64,000 bases of DNA, taken from the NCBI GenBank assembly GCA_037501455.1, contig CM074856.1, positions 22,093,001 through 22,157,000 of the forward strand, given 5' to 3'. A model generated the notes under the pieces. The model searched no databases and was not told the origin of the DNA. It saw only the letters and a list, made by a program, of their open reading frames with translations. The translations under genes and the position numbers were made by a program. Below, in pieces: positions 23,184 to 35,226 of the stretch. Origin of the DNA: Lantana camara. Its lineage: Eukaryota; Streptophyta; Magnoliopsida; Lamiales; Verbenaceae. How positions within the stretch are numbered: the stretch's first letter is position 1; the number at the start of each line of letters is the position of its first letter.

Positions 23184-24478
23184 AGCACGTTGCCGGTTCT
23201 TCATTTGATCAGAGAGTTTTCTTGAAATTTAATTCTTTCATTTGCATGAGGACATTGCAAAATTTAAGTGTGGGGGACGAAGTGCATGCTTGTTATGAGT
23301 TTTTGTTGAATATTTGCATGTTTAGATGTAGTTACACTTATGATTTGCTAAGAATCGAGTAATTTTGAAAATTTTCCCTCATTTTGAACTTTTTCTTTAA
23401 AGTTTGATTGTTGAGCTTTTACTAGAATGAGTTAGGCTTTTTGAATTAAGGAAAATTTGCATGAGATTTGATGATTTAGTTTGTTAGCTTGCCCCTATAT
23501 TCTGAGCACTTTTGAATGTGATATTATACTTTGCTTAGAAAGATGAATCGATGATTTCCGAATGAGTCTAAGATTTGATTAGGATGCATTTTAGTCCTAT
23601 TAAGGTAAACTTTTGAATTAATGAAAGATTAAGGAAGTGAAGGAGGCATTCATTGTCGGAGGATTTTAAGCTTTTCTATTTGGCCGTTTTTCACTAAATA
23701 ATGTAATCTTATTGACCCCGTTGAGCCTAATTGTTGTGCAAAGATTTTTGTAGCCACATTATAAGCCAATGCACAACAATGAAACACCTACCTTGAAAAT
23801 TTTTACACCAAGGGTTGCTCGTTTGATTTTTATGGTAATTGTCTATCTTTTGACCCTTTTTGATTATTCTTGTGATTGAATTTGAGAGATTATTGTAGAA
23901 AAAGAATGAGAAAAGTGTAAAAAGATAAGAGAAAAAAAGAGAAGAAAAAGCAAAAGAAAAGAAAAGAAAATTACGCGAAGTGTGAAATTGAGAGTGTAGA
24001 ATACAATTTAAGAATTTAGGGGGATTTTCGTGTTTAATGGCGAAATTGAAGTGCCTTGAGTTTAAAGATTGAATGATGTAAGCTTGGTAAGTAGTTGCTT
24101 GGTCCAAATTTCCATAACCTTACTCTAAGCCTACATTACAACCTCGAAAGACCTATCAATCCTAAGTCTTGGTTTAATTCCATTTGTGGAGATAGGTGCG
24201 AAGAGTGTATTCCGAAGTTGATGATTAGAACTTAGGAGGGAACTGTGAATTTGTCATTCTAATTTTTGTACATTGTTTCGTTTGATTCACACACTACACA
24301 AGGGTATACTTTTCATACTAAGTCTTGAGGATCTTATGTTTATAATTACTTGATTAGATAAGTTAGACTTGTTTAGGCGAAGGTTTGATGATTGCTTTGA
24401 GGAGCAGGTTTGATAAGGATGTGTTTTCTTAATTTTCGTATTACTCGGGGACGAGAAATAGTCAAGTGTGGGGGATTT
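23184..24478 (+). other. Athila-like interior, 3' part, with polypurine tracts
   Basis: Non-coding sequence resuming the Athila-like element after the solo LTR. It contains GAGGACATTGCAAAATTTAAG then TGTGGGGGA (about 23249-23278), a phrase common near the 3' end of Athila elements, and a second purine tract AAGTGTGGGGGATTT at 24464-24478 immediately before the 3' LTR. The tract at 24464 is the better PPT because the LTR starts right after it. Open frames here are low-complexity. Confidence 0.6.
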
Positions 24479-24639
24479 TGTTGTGTGTAGAAATTGCATG
24501 GTTTTGAGTGTAATTTGATTATATTTTTGGTACCGTTTGATGCGTTTATGTGTTTATTTTGCTTCATTTAGGGGAATTTAGAGTTGGAGTTACGAAACGG
24601 CGAAACAAAGCAATTTCACGCATTTTCGGTGGAGAATGT

Positions 24640-24854
24640 GGTAACTCCCGTTACCACTTAGGAGTTCAATTGTTGTAACCCCCGTTACAAGACACAGGAG
24701 TGGAGCTTTTGGCGAGAGAAGACGGGTAACACCCGTTACCCCTGTGCAGAAGGAAATTGGTAACGCCCGTTACCACTAATAAAAACGTTATTGCGATTTC
24801 ACTAGTAACGGGTGTTAACAATAATGGTACATGGAGAGGTAACGCCCGTTACCT
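24640..24854. repeat. Array of six GTAAC-type palindromes in the Athila-like LTR
   Basis: Sites are 24640-24655 (GGTAAC-TCCC-GTTACC), 24673-24690 (TTGTAAC-CCCC-GTTACAA), 24724-24741 (GGGTAAC-ACCC-GTTACCC), 24759-24774 (GGTAAC-GCCC-GTTACC), 24804-24819 (AGTAAC-GGGT-GTTAAC) and 24839-24854 (GGTAAC-GCCC-GTTACC). The second site keeps complementary arms although its outer bases differ from its neighbours. The array ends 25 bp before a TATA-like box. Confidence 0.9.
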
Positions 24855-25406
24855 AGGGCGCGAGAATTAGTTGGGCTGCTATATTAGTGCGTTTTGGAGT
24901 CTTTTTCGGAGAGCTTTTCTTCCAGGTCGTGATCTAGGGTTTGGAGAGAAGACAAAGAGTTTCAGAAGTTTTTCAGAGGATTCGAGAAGACGAAAGGATT
25001 GAATTCTTAGAACGATCTTTGGTTTTATTGTTGCCTTAATTTACAAACTAATTCCTTTGAGTTTAGTTTTGATTAGTTTTCCTATGTTAGATTCGTTTTT
25101 AGATATTACTGAATGTTTACGCTTTTGTTTTTGAGACTTTGTTTAAAATTGATGAATATGATTTATTTTAATGTAATTTCCTTTAGTTTTATGAGTTTTG
25201 TTTTAATTATGAGTAGCTAATTCTCTAAGGCTAGGGGAGTGATGATGAATGCATGATAGATGTTCGATATGATGCTTGAATGACTTGTGTTAATTCTTAG
25301 TTTGAAAATAGGTTTGAATTGACTAGCGATGGCCTGATCACTCTTAGCATGTGTCATAATTGCCTATAGATAGAAAGAGTGATGGTAATTTAGATGGTTT
25401 TCATAA

Positions 25407-25689
25407 GAGTTTATTACACCAAAAACCCTTTGATATACCTAATTAGCATTCAGAACCCTGTGATTTGAAAATTCTCAAAGCGAACCCTGTGATTGTAATA
25501 AATTAGCACTCAATTAGCATTTCAAACCCTACAGCAGTGGTTGTAGGGTTTTGAGTGCTAACTTTAATACAATCACAGGGTTTTCAATGCTAATTTATAT
25601 AATCACAGGGTTCTCATTGAGAATTTTAAAATCACAGGGTTCGGAGTGCTAATTAGGTATATCACAGGGGGTGGCCGTACAAAAAACTC
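25407..25689. mobile_element. MULE-type MITE with 10-bp TSD
   Basis: This 283-bp non-coding element begins GAGTTTATTACACC and ends GTACAAAAAACTC. The two halves are long inverted copies (GATATACCTAATTAGCA against TGCTAATTAGGTATATC, and blocks of ACCCTGTGATT). Perfect 10-bp duplications GTTTTCATAA lie at 25397-25406 and 25690-25699. Long terminal inverted repeats with a 9-11-bp TSD are the mark of Mutator-like elements. It is inserted in the Athila-like LTR. Confidence 0.85.
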
Positions 25690-26207
25690 GTTTTCATAAC
25701 TTGTAAGTTGTAGGATACAAAGAGATTTGGTCCTAGCTTATACAACATTAATCTTATTCCATGCCGAGCCGCTAGAATATTGAATTGCACTAGTCTTGTT
25801 CCTATAATTTAATTAACTATTGGTGAACACTAATTAAGCACTTGATTACACCTTGAGAGAGGGGAATACAAATATAAGTGACTAGGTTGTAGAATTACAC
25901 TTGTCAGACGAGTATCGTATCAGCTCTTGATTGTATGATTCATTACTTTTTCCCTACCTGTTTAGTTTACTGAAGTTAATTCATGTGTTTTAGTATTACT
26001 TCCATTTATTTCTAGTTAATTGTTAATTTCTGCTTTAGTAGATTAATAGATAACAACAACAATTGTTTTTCGTTGGTCTTTAGATTAGAGAAGGATATAG
26101 AGTAGTGATTGATTTCCCTTCCTTGTGGGTTTGATCCTATTGCGCTATGCATATGTTAGTGTACACTTGAACGATTGGTTTTTAACTGTAGTAAAATCCT
26201 GCAACAT

Positions 26208-28890
26208 AAATCCCGAGCAAAGTTTCATTTGAAGTTAGTTCCCGCGAGGGGTAAAAAAATAGCTAAGTAATGCTCGAACTTTACGGCTTATTCATATTCA
26301 ATCCATTAATTTCATAATCCATAAATAATCATTATGGCTCGGCGAGTGAGCTTGCATAATCTCCAACCAAACTCCGACCGTGTATAATAAACATGATTAA
26401 TACATTTGAATATGTAATCATGCAATACATAATAATACATACAAACCATATAACGTGAGACATGATCGTTTGGGCAATCCGTGTCTCGGCCTTCCCGCAC
26501 GGTGAATAATAATAATAATAATAATCATAATCATGATAATAGTTCCAACCTTCTCCCTCCATAATGGTCAGGCCTGCAGACCCGAACCATTCCATAATAA
26601 TATTGAGACGGGGGCTCATGACTGCTACCCGCTCATTCGATGGGTTAATCACCGACTCAAGAATATCCCGCCTCTCGGGCCTCCTGTTCGTGCGAATATA
26701 CTCTCAAAGGGTACTTTGTACAATGGCTTAGCTATACGACGGCCCAATGCCGTACCGATCTCCATTCACACATTTCCCCAGGGTCCAATAACATGTGTAT
26801 AACTATACATGATCTTGCCAAATCATTTCAAGTCATGAGAATAATGATACATTTCAAATCCTTGGAAATAATTTACTCGATGACTCCACTTGAAAATAAT
26901 ATATATACATTAGGTTTTTGGCCAAAACTTGTTACATATGGTTATAGGGTTTGATACGTATCTAGAACGAAAACACCTTCACTTGGAATACCACGAGACA
27001 AGAAACATGAGTAACACGGGTGTCTATTCGATCCGAAAGTCTCCATCCTGAAAACAAACTGTTCAAGAGAAGGAACAATGTGTACTCGTGAGAAATGACT
27101 AAATATGAAACCAAATAGGACGCATGGCATTGATATGAGGTGTCTTGGAATGATATGAAATGATATAACATGTATGCGCGAATTATAAAATGATATGCTA
27201 TGTCATGATACCGTTCATGTGCACAATTAATGTTTCACGTATCAAATAGGCATATAATTGAAGTGTACGTGTGATATATGGTCGTGCAACAAAATATTAG
27301 AACATAATTAAATCACTTAGCACATAAGGTGAGCAAATTGGTATCAATTAAAACATGTAGGCATGCAAGACAATAAAAAACTCAAATTATAATTTACACA
27401 TGGCATTTAATCAAAGCTCATACAATTACTTGTCATGGAATATGAATTCAATCACCATCAAATAATTAGGCATGCACAAAAATCATGTAAGTCACGTATG
27501 GGGTCGGGAAAACAAAGCGAAAACACGGAAATGGAGTTTTAGAGTAAGGTTGAACAAAAGTTGGAAGTTCCAAAACGCACAAGCTATAAAGAAATGAAAA
27601 TATCTCGAGTTATAAAAGTCAAAAGGGGTTTTGTTTGTTGGATATGAAAGTAGACAAATAGATCTTTCCGATGGTGTAAGGCTCGAATTTTGGTTCAAAA
27701 GTATCCGAAAATGACATAGGTTTGAAGTTGGACAAAAGCAATTTCGCTATAGCTTGGCGACACCAAGTTAAAACGATAATATCTCACAATATAGAAAAGA
27801 TATTGACAAGACATAAAAAAGAGAGTGTTCTACACTCAAAGAGGTATCTACAGTTTAAAATTCAGGGGAAACGGAGCATGTTGGGGGGTCACGGCCACGA
27901 CCGAAGGTCAGTGGCGTTTCTGCACTATGGTGGTAGGCACGACCAAAAATAGCCTACGGGACGTCGCGGTCGCGCCCCTACTACCTGGGCAGCAGAAATT
28001 CATTGAGAAAAATAGGGCAGCGGCTTAAATCGATCCAGGGACGCCAACAACACACCGAGATCATCCGAAATCAAACAACAACAACAACAACAAACATCAA
28101 ACAAACAAGTATTAACCACCGAATCATGAATCAGAGCACAAATCCACCAAATATATAAATATATATTTACATATACATATATACACATATTCTTGCTCCA
28201 AGAATACCAACAATCAAGCATAGAATTTAAATATTATCACATATTCAAGGATATACACATAAAGATTCAAGTTATTATTCAAGAATCACATAACCCTAGC
28301 TCATATATTCAATTCATTAATTAATGCACATATATACACATATATCCTGGAAAAGAAGGAGGAGAAGAGGAAGAAATGGTTGAAGCTTGAATTCTTAGAT
28401 CAAAACTTGAAGAAATCCTCTTGTCTCCTTGTTTGCTTGCTTGAATCGATCAAATGGTGAAAGGAGAAGAAGTTGGGAACCCTTGTTTGCTAGGAGAAAA
28501 TGAAAGAAGAAGAATGGGGTCGGAGAGGGGGTTGGATCGTGTAAATAGGGAGAGAAAGATGAGAGAATTGCACTTTGGTACTCCATGAATTTAAGTGTTT
28601 CAATTAGGGTACCGAGGTTTAGTTGGTGAACAATTGAGGTCCAAATCAAGGTTCGATTGAGTCCAAGGATTTCATATAAATTCAAATAAGTGCATAATTG
28701 AAATAAAACATTTAATTAGCAAGTAAGCATGTTATAATCAAATTTAAATAGCATAGTCAATTAAATCATATAAGTCATATAATTGAAATTGAAATTTAAA
28801 TACACATACAAAGGAAAGAAAATTTTCTAACTCTCAAACTCTCACGTATGGCGCGCGTACCTGAATAATTTGAAATTACGGGGCGTTACA
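26208..28890 (-). mobile_element. Long-LTR family, copy 4: minus strand, 3' end missing
   Basis: Read on the minus strand the copy starts TGTAACGCCCCG (28890) and contains the conserved block with GGTGTCGCCAAGC (near 27755) and the region CACTCGCCGAGCC (near 26335) shared with copies 5 and 6. It stops at 26208 against the Athila-like LTR, before the usual GGGGGATGTGG end. A decayed palindrome area lies at about 27886-27980 (GGTCAC-GGCC-ACGACC). It is inserted in, or truncates, the 5' LTR of the chromovirus to its right. Confidence 0.75.
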
Positions 28891-29008
28891 TGTTATCTTT
28901 GGATATCCTTAGTATTATATATGTGTAAATTAGATGTTGTTTTTGTATTAGTGTGTATAGGTTTTGCGGAGTGATTGGTATCACATGACGTGCAGGCCCG
29001 TGTGTACA
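28891..29008 (+). mobile_element. Chromovirus 5' LTR remnant (last 118 bp)
   Basis: Only the end of the LTR remains, finishing GTGTACA two bases before a tRNA-Met primer-binding site. The rest was replaced by or separated from it by long-LTR copy 4. Confidence 0.6.
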
Positions 29009-29010
29009 AG

Positions 29011-29028
29011 TGGTATCAGTGCTTAGGT
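29011..29028 (+). promoter_or_regulatory. Chromovirus primer-binding site (tRNA-iMet)
   Basis: TGGTATCAGTGCTTAGGT matches the start of the plant PBS TGGTATCAGAGC, with decay after nine bases. It lies 2 bp after the LTR end, the normal arrangement. Confidence 0.75.
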
Positions 29029-29559
29029 TGTTGGATACCTAAGCTATGTCGGGATAGGATCCTTATGACTGTAAAGTATGGGCTCAACAAATAGTAAGTT
29101 CCATACTATAGGAACCCCGAGACTAGAATTTTGGTAAGTCATTTATAAAAAGAGAGTGATAGATCATACTTGGGTCACCTAAATTATTAGGTAGTGTGAT
29201 AACAACTCTTTTGCTCATAGGTTGCTTAGTATAGATATAGATAGATTGACAGTTTAGTGTAACCATGATTTTAGTGTATATCTGATACTGGTAAGCTGGC
29301 TTTTAACAGTTGAAATATAGTTTTATAGATTATAGATGGATTAGTATGTGTGAAGGAGTGGTTCCTCATTGAGTGTCTGAGCTAAAAGGGCTAATGGGTC
29401 TTTGACTCTTTTATATGTGTTTATGTTTAACTTCGAGTCTCATACTCGAATTTTGGGCCTCCCCTCGACCTGGGGGGGGGGGGGGGGAACCTTGTGGATC
29501 CTTCTTTGGTTCTACGTGGTTATTCTAGCAAAGTTGATAGTGTCACGTTAACATTTTAT
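29029..29559 (+). other. Chromovirus leader, non-coding
   Basis: Untranslated leader between the PBS and the gag remnant. It contains a run of 16 G at 29472-29487. No gene seen. Confidence 0.5.
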
Positions 29560-30514
29560 CCCACGTGGTCCTCGATGGACGTACACTTGTCTTAGAAAAT
29601 GGTATCGCTGTAAGATTCTCGAACTAACTCTCGTGGTCATTTAACTCATAGAGGAAGACCTCCAATTTCACGAGCATCAACCTGTAGAGGTCGTGGACGA
29701 GGAAGAAGTGAAATAAAACTCACAGATGAAGAGCATAGCGTTGGAAACTACCCACATGGTTCTCCACCCCGAGAAGCCCATCAACAACAAGTAGCAGGAG
29801 ACATGCCAGATATGATGCAACAATTTTTAGGCAGTTTTGCCACTAGCAAGGGTACGCAGGTGGCATTTGAAACAACAATGAAAGTAACATGGGAGATAAA
29901 GTCTTAGAGCGATTCCTCACTTTCCATTTCCCTAAATTTTTTGGCGAACCTAATGATCCAGTGGTAGAATCCTGGTTTGGCGATATTGAAAACATCTATC
30001 TCACACTAAACTACACTGACATTCAGAAGGTACGTTATGCCACTTCCCTATTCGCAGATGCTGCTAGAAATTAGTAAAGATTAACCTCCAGCCAATGGGA
30101 ACAAGAAGGGACGCTATGGACCTGGGAGAACTTCTCTTGAGTTTTTCACAACAAATATGTGCCCCAAGTAGTAAAGAATGCTGGAGAGTGAGAGTTTATG
30201 GCGTTAATTCAGGGAACATCCATAGGTTTCCAATACGAGGCTCAATTCAATCGTATATTTAATATGCACCTCACACCCAAGTGGATGAAGGAAGAAAAAC
30301 AATCGGTGTTTTCGATGCAGTAATCCTAACCATTTTGTTAGTAACTGTCCGGAGAAAAGAGAAATGCCGACTAATGTAGCTAAAGGAGCAGAAAAACAAC
30401 CAATGAAACCTGGAAAAAAACCTCAAGTGCCTGCACGAGCTTATGCCATAACTAGATAAGGAGCACCAGACCGCAACGATATGGTGGAAGGTAAGTAAAG
30501 GTAAAGTATTATTT
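29560..30514 (+). pseudogene. Chromovirus gag remnant with CCHC zinc knuckle
   Basis: An Arg/Gly-rich N-terminal stretch (GRGRGR near 29690) precedes the capsid-like segment FHFPKFFGEPNDPVVESWFG (from about 29920), typical of plant Ty3/gypsy gag. The conserved Trp-Trp that should follow ATSLFADAARN is now TAG-TAA (30072-30077). Further stops and frameshifts follow. An intact zinc knuckle C-x2-C-x4-H-x4-C (CFRCSNPNHFVSNC) is encoded at 30307-30348. The frame is then cut by a solo LTR at 30515 and continues into protease at 36689. Confidence 0.85.
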
Positions 30515-31088
30515 TGTAGTGCCCGAGCACGAGACGCCACATCCCCCGCACCAAGATCCGACCCGTATATGAAATGGGAAGTCCATACACGTGCCAAGTC
30601 ATGGCGAACGAGGACACAACACACTCGCTATGCTAGGCGGGAGCTAACCCTTAAACCAAACAAGAACGAGGAATAAAAAAAATCAGAGTAAAGACATTAA
30701 AGCGGAAGCAATTCCAAAACGTATAACATATACATTGAGCTTTCAAGCTCCAAAATACAATTACAAGTACCATTCAAATATTCCACGGCCCACACGGCCT
30801 ATATATACAAAAGTAATATGCTTCAAGTCATAAACATATACAAAATAATATGAGTGTAAGTGTGTAAAACAAAAGAAAGTGCTAGACTCGAATGCAAGAC
30901 ACACAACCGACTCGAATTCCTGCCTAGCACTCCCAAAACCTGCACAAACAACTGAAAACAACACGGGTTCAGTCTAAAGGAGACTGGTGGGTATAAAACT
31001 GGGCATACTATATAAATATCGTGGAATTTAAACATATACATGCAAGCCATAATCCCATTTGAAGTTTTATAGCATTTCCCAAGTGGAT

Positions 31089-34032
31089 TGTAACGCCCCA
31101 GTTTTCAGGTTATGCATTACGTGACATTATGTGAATTATATTACTAAGTGTTTACGTGAAATTATTACCAACTTGAGAGTTATGGAATGATTTGCATCCA
31201 ATTGACGTGAATTAATTATCGAGCATGCTTTATTTGATCAATTGACCTTAATTGACTACTTCCATAAATTGGAGGGTTTAATTGCATGAGATTTTCTTTG
31301 GACTAAATTGATCATTCTTCATGAATTGGCACTTAATTGCATGAACTTACCAACTTGAGTACCTAATTGCATAACTTAAACTCTTGAGGACTTGATGGCA
31401 ATTTTCCCTCATTCTTTCCCTTATCTTCATGATATATACCATATATACACATATACATACATCTCTTCTCATTTCTAAACACAAACAAAGCACAAGCATT
31501 CCATTTCCTCTCCCTCTCTATCGGTTGATCAAGCCAAGAAGCCAAGAGCCAAAGATTTACTTCCATCTACTTCAAGAAATCATCTTAGCTTCATCTTTTC
31601 CTTTCCCATCCATCTTCTTCAACAAGATGAGCATGTATATCTATATATATATAATGAGAATTTGAACTCTTGTTAGGGTTTGGTGATTATATATGAAATG
31701 CTTGAGTAAATATGAAGCTTGTTTGAAGATTTGAAATGATTTCATACAATTATAACTTGAATTCATGAAGTTTGGCGCAAGATTGATCACTTGATTTCAT
31801 AAGGGTTTTATGTTGGAAATTTCATGAATCAAAGCTTGGTTCCTTGGATTATATGAAGCTTAATTGATATATATGAACCATATACATGTTATATGTTAGT
31901 TTTGTGTTGAATTTTTGCCTTGGTTTGATGTGAGTATGATTTAGGAGCCAAATTTCGAGCCTGCCCTGTTTTCCCTTCGATTTACTACTGTAGTTGGATC
32001 CACGGGCGTGGATTTTGATCCACGGCCATGGATTTGTACCCAAAAATTTGGGATTTTCGGCAGAGGAATCCACGGGCGTGGATTTTTGTACATGGGAAAA
32101 TCCACGGCCGTGGATCCTCTCCTGTTTTCAGACTGAGCTTGTTTTGTTTTGTTTACCCCTCAAACGAGCTCCGATTGACCTGATTTTTAAACCAACAAAA
32201 ACTTATTGAAGTCTAGAATACTATACAATTGGAATCACCTCATTATCCTTTCTAATTTTTAAGATATAATCAATCCTTTTTGGTGTCGCCACTTTACCAG
32301 AAATATGTAATCACCTAACTTTGAGCGTACACCATTTTCTCCTCGTTTTGAACTAGAATACGAGCCATATATTCTCGGAAAGGTCTATGTGTATATTTTC
32401 ACATCCAATAAACAAAAATCAATTCCAACTTCTAGAAATCAAGATATTCCAGTTTTCCTAAAGCATGTGCGTTTTCGAAAATTGTCGGTTTTTGCCAAAC
32501 TTCACCAAAATCTCTCTTCTTGCATTCATTTCACTCTTTTGGCTCCCGTATGTGTATTATATAAAGTATATGCTTTATTAATTGATAATTATGCTCCTAT
32601 TTGACACTTCTTGTTACTTAATTGCTCAAACGTGACTGTGTGACTCCATCCTTATACGAATTGAAATTTAAATGTTTGAATGATATGAATACGTGACTCC
32701 TTGAGATTAATTTCATCTCTTAAGTGTTAATTGGATCTCATACATATTTAAGTATCACTTGATTGCTAATTTTTTTGGTTATTAAGGTGTTACATGAGCA
32801 TTGTCGTGCGTCATACTTGGTCTCATATTTAGTCTCGTCTCACGAGTTCACGCTATTTTTCCTTCTTGTCCAGTTCTTCTCCAGGGCGGAGATCATTGAT
32901 CGTTTGGAAACTTTCTTGTATCCTTGTCTTGTTCCGTCACTCATCAGGTGAGGTTTAATTTCTAGTTATATAGAACCCGTACAACCCTTATGTGGATTTC
33001 CGCCAAAATGTATAAATATATCTATAGTTTTCCATAAACCTTAATTGATTTTCAACTGAACTATTGTTACTGTACTGAATTAATTGTTTTGGCGAGTATA
33101 CTGTACTGCACTGTGGGCCCGAGGGTAGTGTACTGAGCCGACCGAGAAAACATGGGCTAACGGGTAACTCTTGCACTATCCTCACAACTTTTGGGATGAC
33201 CTCTGAATCCACTAGGAGATTAGTGGAGGAAGGAGTTCTGGGCATAGGGACTCATGAACCCTATGCTCACACTGACTGGGTGGTGGGGCCTTGCAATCCC
33301 ACCATCACCGGAGGGAAAAAGGTTACTGAAACTGCTCGTAATTGTGCACTGTAATTGATTGCTTGATCACTTAATCAATTAATAACTGAATTATTGTACA
33401 CAGTCGGAGAAAGGTTGGAGATTTGCCTCACTCGTCGGGCCACTGATTGATTGATTGAACTGAACTAAATGAATTGTTAATTGGTATAGTTGTTGTCTCG
33501 GGCTAGATTTATTCTATTATTGAACTTATATTGTTTTCTTTTATAAAACCTTACCCAGGACTATAACTTGCATGATATGTACGCTTATATTTATTAAACC
33601 CCTCACTCAGTCTTTCATAGACTGACACCTCACATTTTCAGGTTTGCAGGGTGCGTGCTAGGCGGGATTGAGTCAGGTCTTTATTTTCGGGCCTAGCACG
33701 TTTATTGTACATGTTGTTGCATATGTATTTCTTTACTTACTTTGATACTTATTTAATGATATGACTAGTCCATGGAGCTTATGAGATTGTATTTATGGAA
33801 TAATGAGTATGAACATGAAATAGTGTTAGTGAAATGAATGTATGTATATTGTGATTCCGTTTATGGTTTATGCATGATCGTATTTTTTTTAGGGTTAGTC
33901 CCGCCTAGCTAGGAAGTTTTTTTTATTGTCTCCCGTTCGCTATAGGCTTGATTCATGTATGGACCGTCCATTCGATATGTGGATTGAACTATAGTGCGGG
34001 GGATGTGGCTACCTTGCATTCCATGTGCTACA
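31089..34032 (+). mobile_element. Long-LTR family, copy 6: solo LTR inside copy 5
   Basis: This 2944-bp solo LTR runs from TGTAACGCCCC to CCATGTGCTACA. The flanking 5-mers are TGGAT (31084-31088) and TGGGT (34033-34037), a TSD with one mismatch. It has four palindromes at 31998-32115, the conserved block near 32155-32540 (GATTGACCTGATTTTT, TTTGGTGTCGCCAC), a hairpin CAGTC-TTTCATA-GACTG with CTGAC at 33622-33626, acceptor-like TTTTCAG ending 33641, and GTGCGGGGGATGTGG near 33995-34009. The donor site is degenerate in this copy. Confidence 0.9.
31998..32115. repeat. Array of four ATCCAC-type palindromes in LTR copy 6
   Basis: Sites are 31998-32013 (ATCCAC-GGGC-GTGGAT), 32018-32033 (ATCCAC-GGCC-ATGGAT), 32067-32084 (AATCCAC-GGGC-GTGGATT) and 32100-32115 (ATCCAC-GGCC-GTGGAT). 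The arms are nearly identical within the array and unlike those of any other copy. Confidence 0.9.
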
Positions 34033-35226
34033 TGGGTAAAGTAAAGAAAAACATCAATGGGATTACAACCATCATATTCATTTAATAGGTTATTCATGGC
34101 CCGACGAGTGGGTGTGCATAATCTCCAACATACACCTTGTGTAAACATAAGACATTATTTCATTAGTGATCACACAACAATCTTTGGTGCTTATTCATGC
34201 GATTGTTTCATTCAATCGTTCATATACACCTTTTTCCTCCGGGTGGTAGATGGGTTTGCAAGGCCTGGACACCCATTCATAATGGTCAGTGAGGTACATG
34301 AATCCTCAAAAGTCCGGTTCCCCTTCCTCGCCAAATCTCCTAGCGAGGTCAGTTTTGTCGTAGTTTGATTAGAACTAGTACATGGGATCACCGTCTTCCC
34401 TTGCCTCCCCAGATAGCCACATGCACTAAGTCCCTGGGCCCGTGCTTGCATTCATGCTCTCGCTAAAATCATTAGGTAGGGATACATAAAGAAAGACTTT
34501 ACGTTTGAAATAATTTACACTAAAGAGACTCGATATATAGGTATAGTAAGTTGGCTCAAAAAAATTCATGTTAGGGATATATCGGGTCAATTTAGCTAAT
34601 AGTAGAGAAACTCACCTTAGAAGCAAAAGAAACAACACAAGAACCTCAAGGACTGCCCTCGTCCCTGACTGGACCCAAATCTGTGCAAAAGAGGTAGTGT
34701 GAGACTCAATATGACCACAAATGATGCACGACTATGCGATGAACATGCTATGAAGTGTATATGAGACAATAACATGTTATGATGATGTTCATGTGCACAA
34801 TTGATGCCTTAGAAACACATAAACGAGCAATTCATTCAAGTACTTTCAAGAAATGGAGGTATCATATTCATTCGTTCCATATCTTTCATGAATCATATCA
34901 AGTCGAGCCATAATCTTCAAACTATAATCATAACACACATATCAACATGTTTACAATACATATAATAAGTATAAAGGTAAGAGGATTCACTTAAAACATC
35001 AAAAGAATGCAAAAAAGCACTTAACGTTTCATATAGAAGCACTTAAGCCACGTTATAACATATTAATTCGTTACCCGATAAAATCATATCGAAACACTCC
35101 ACAAATTTAATACAACAATTATAACATATAATACAACATATTAACGAAACATATAAGTCATAAACGAGGCCAAGGAAACAAGAAAACAAAGCCAAACACA
35201 AAAGAAAAACTCCAACACAAAAGCTT

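Larger units (their letters stand above)
24479..26207 (+). mobile_element. Athila-like 3' LTR
   Basis: The LTR begins TGTTGTGTGTAG right after a PPT and is taken to end ATCCTGCAACA at 26207, where the sequence switches to a minus-strand long LTR. It has a palindrome array (24640-24854), a TATA-like TATATTAG (24880-24887), a leader-like purine-rich stretch and a 283-bp MITE inserted at 25407-25689. A matching 5' LTR was not found to the left; the sequence before the ORF at 17539-17766 shares palindromes but not overall sequence. The right boundary is inferred from the CA end. Confidence 0.6.

Noticed and set aside
29011..29028. tRNA-Met-like matches as tRNA genes (also 13125-13139, 61954-61969)
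   Set aside because: Only the 3' complement of the tRNA is present, beside LTR ends. These are primer-binding sites, and no cloverleaf follows.
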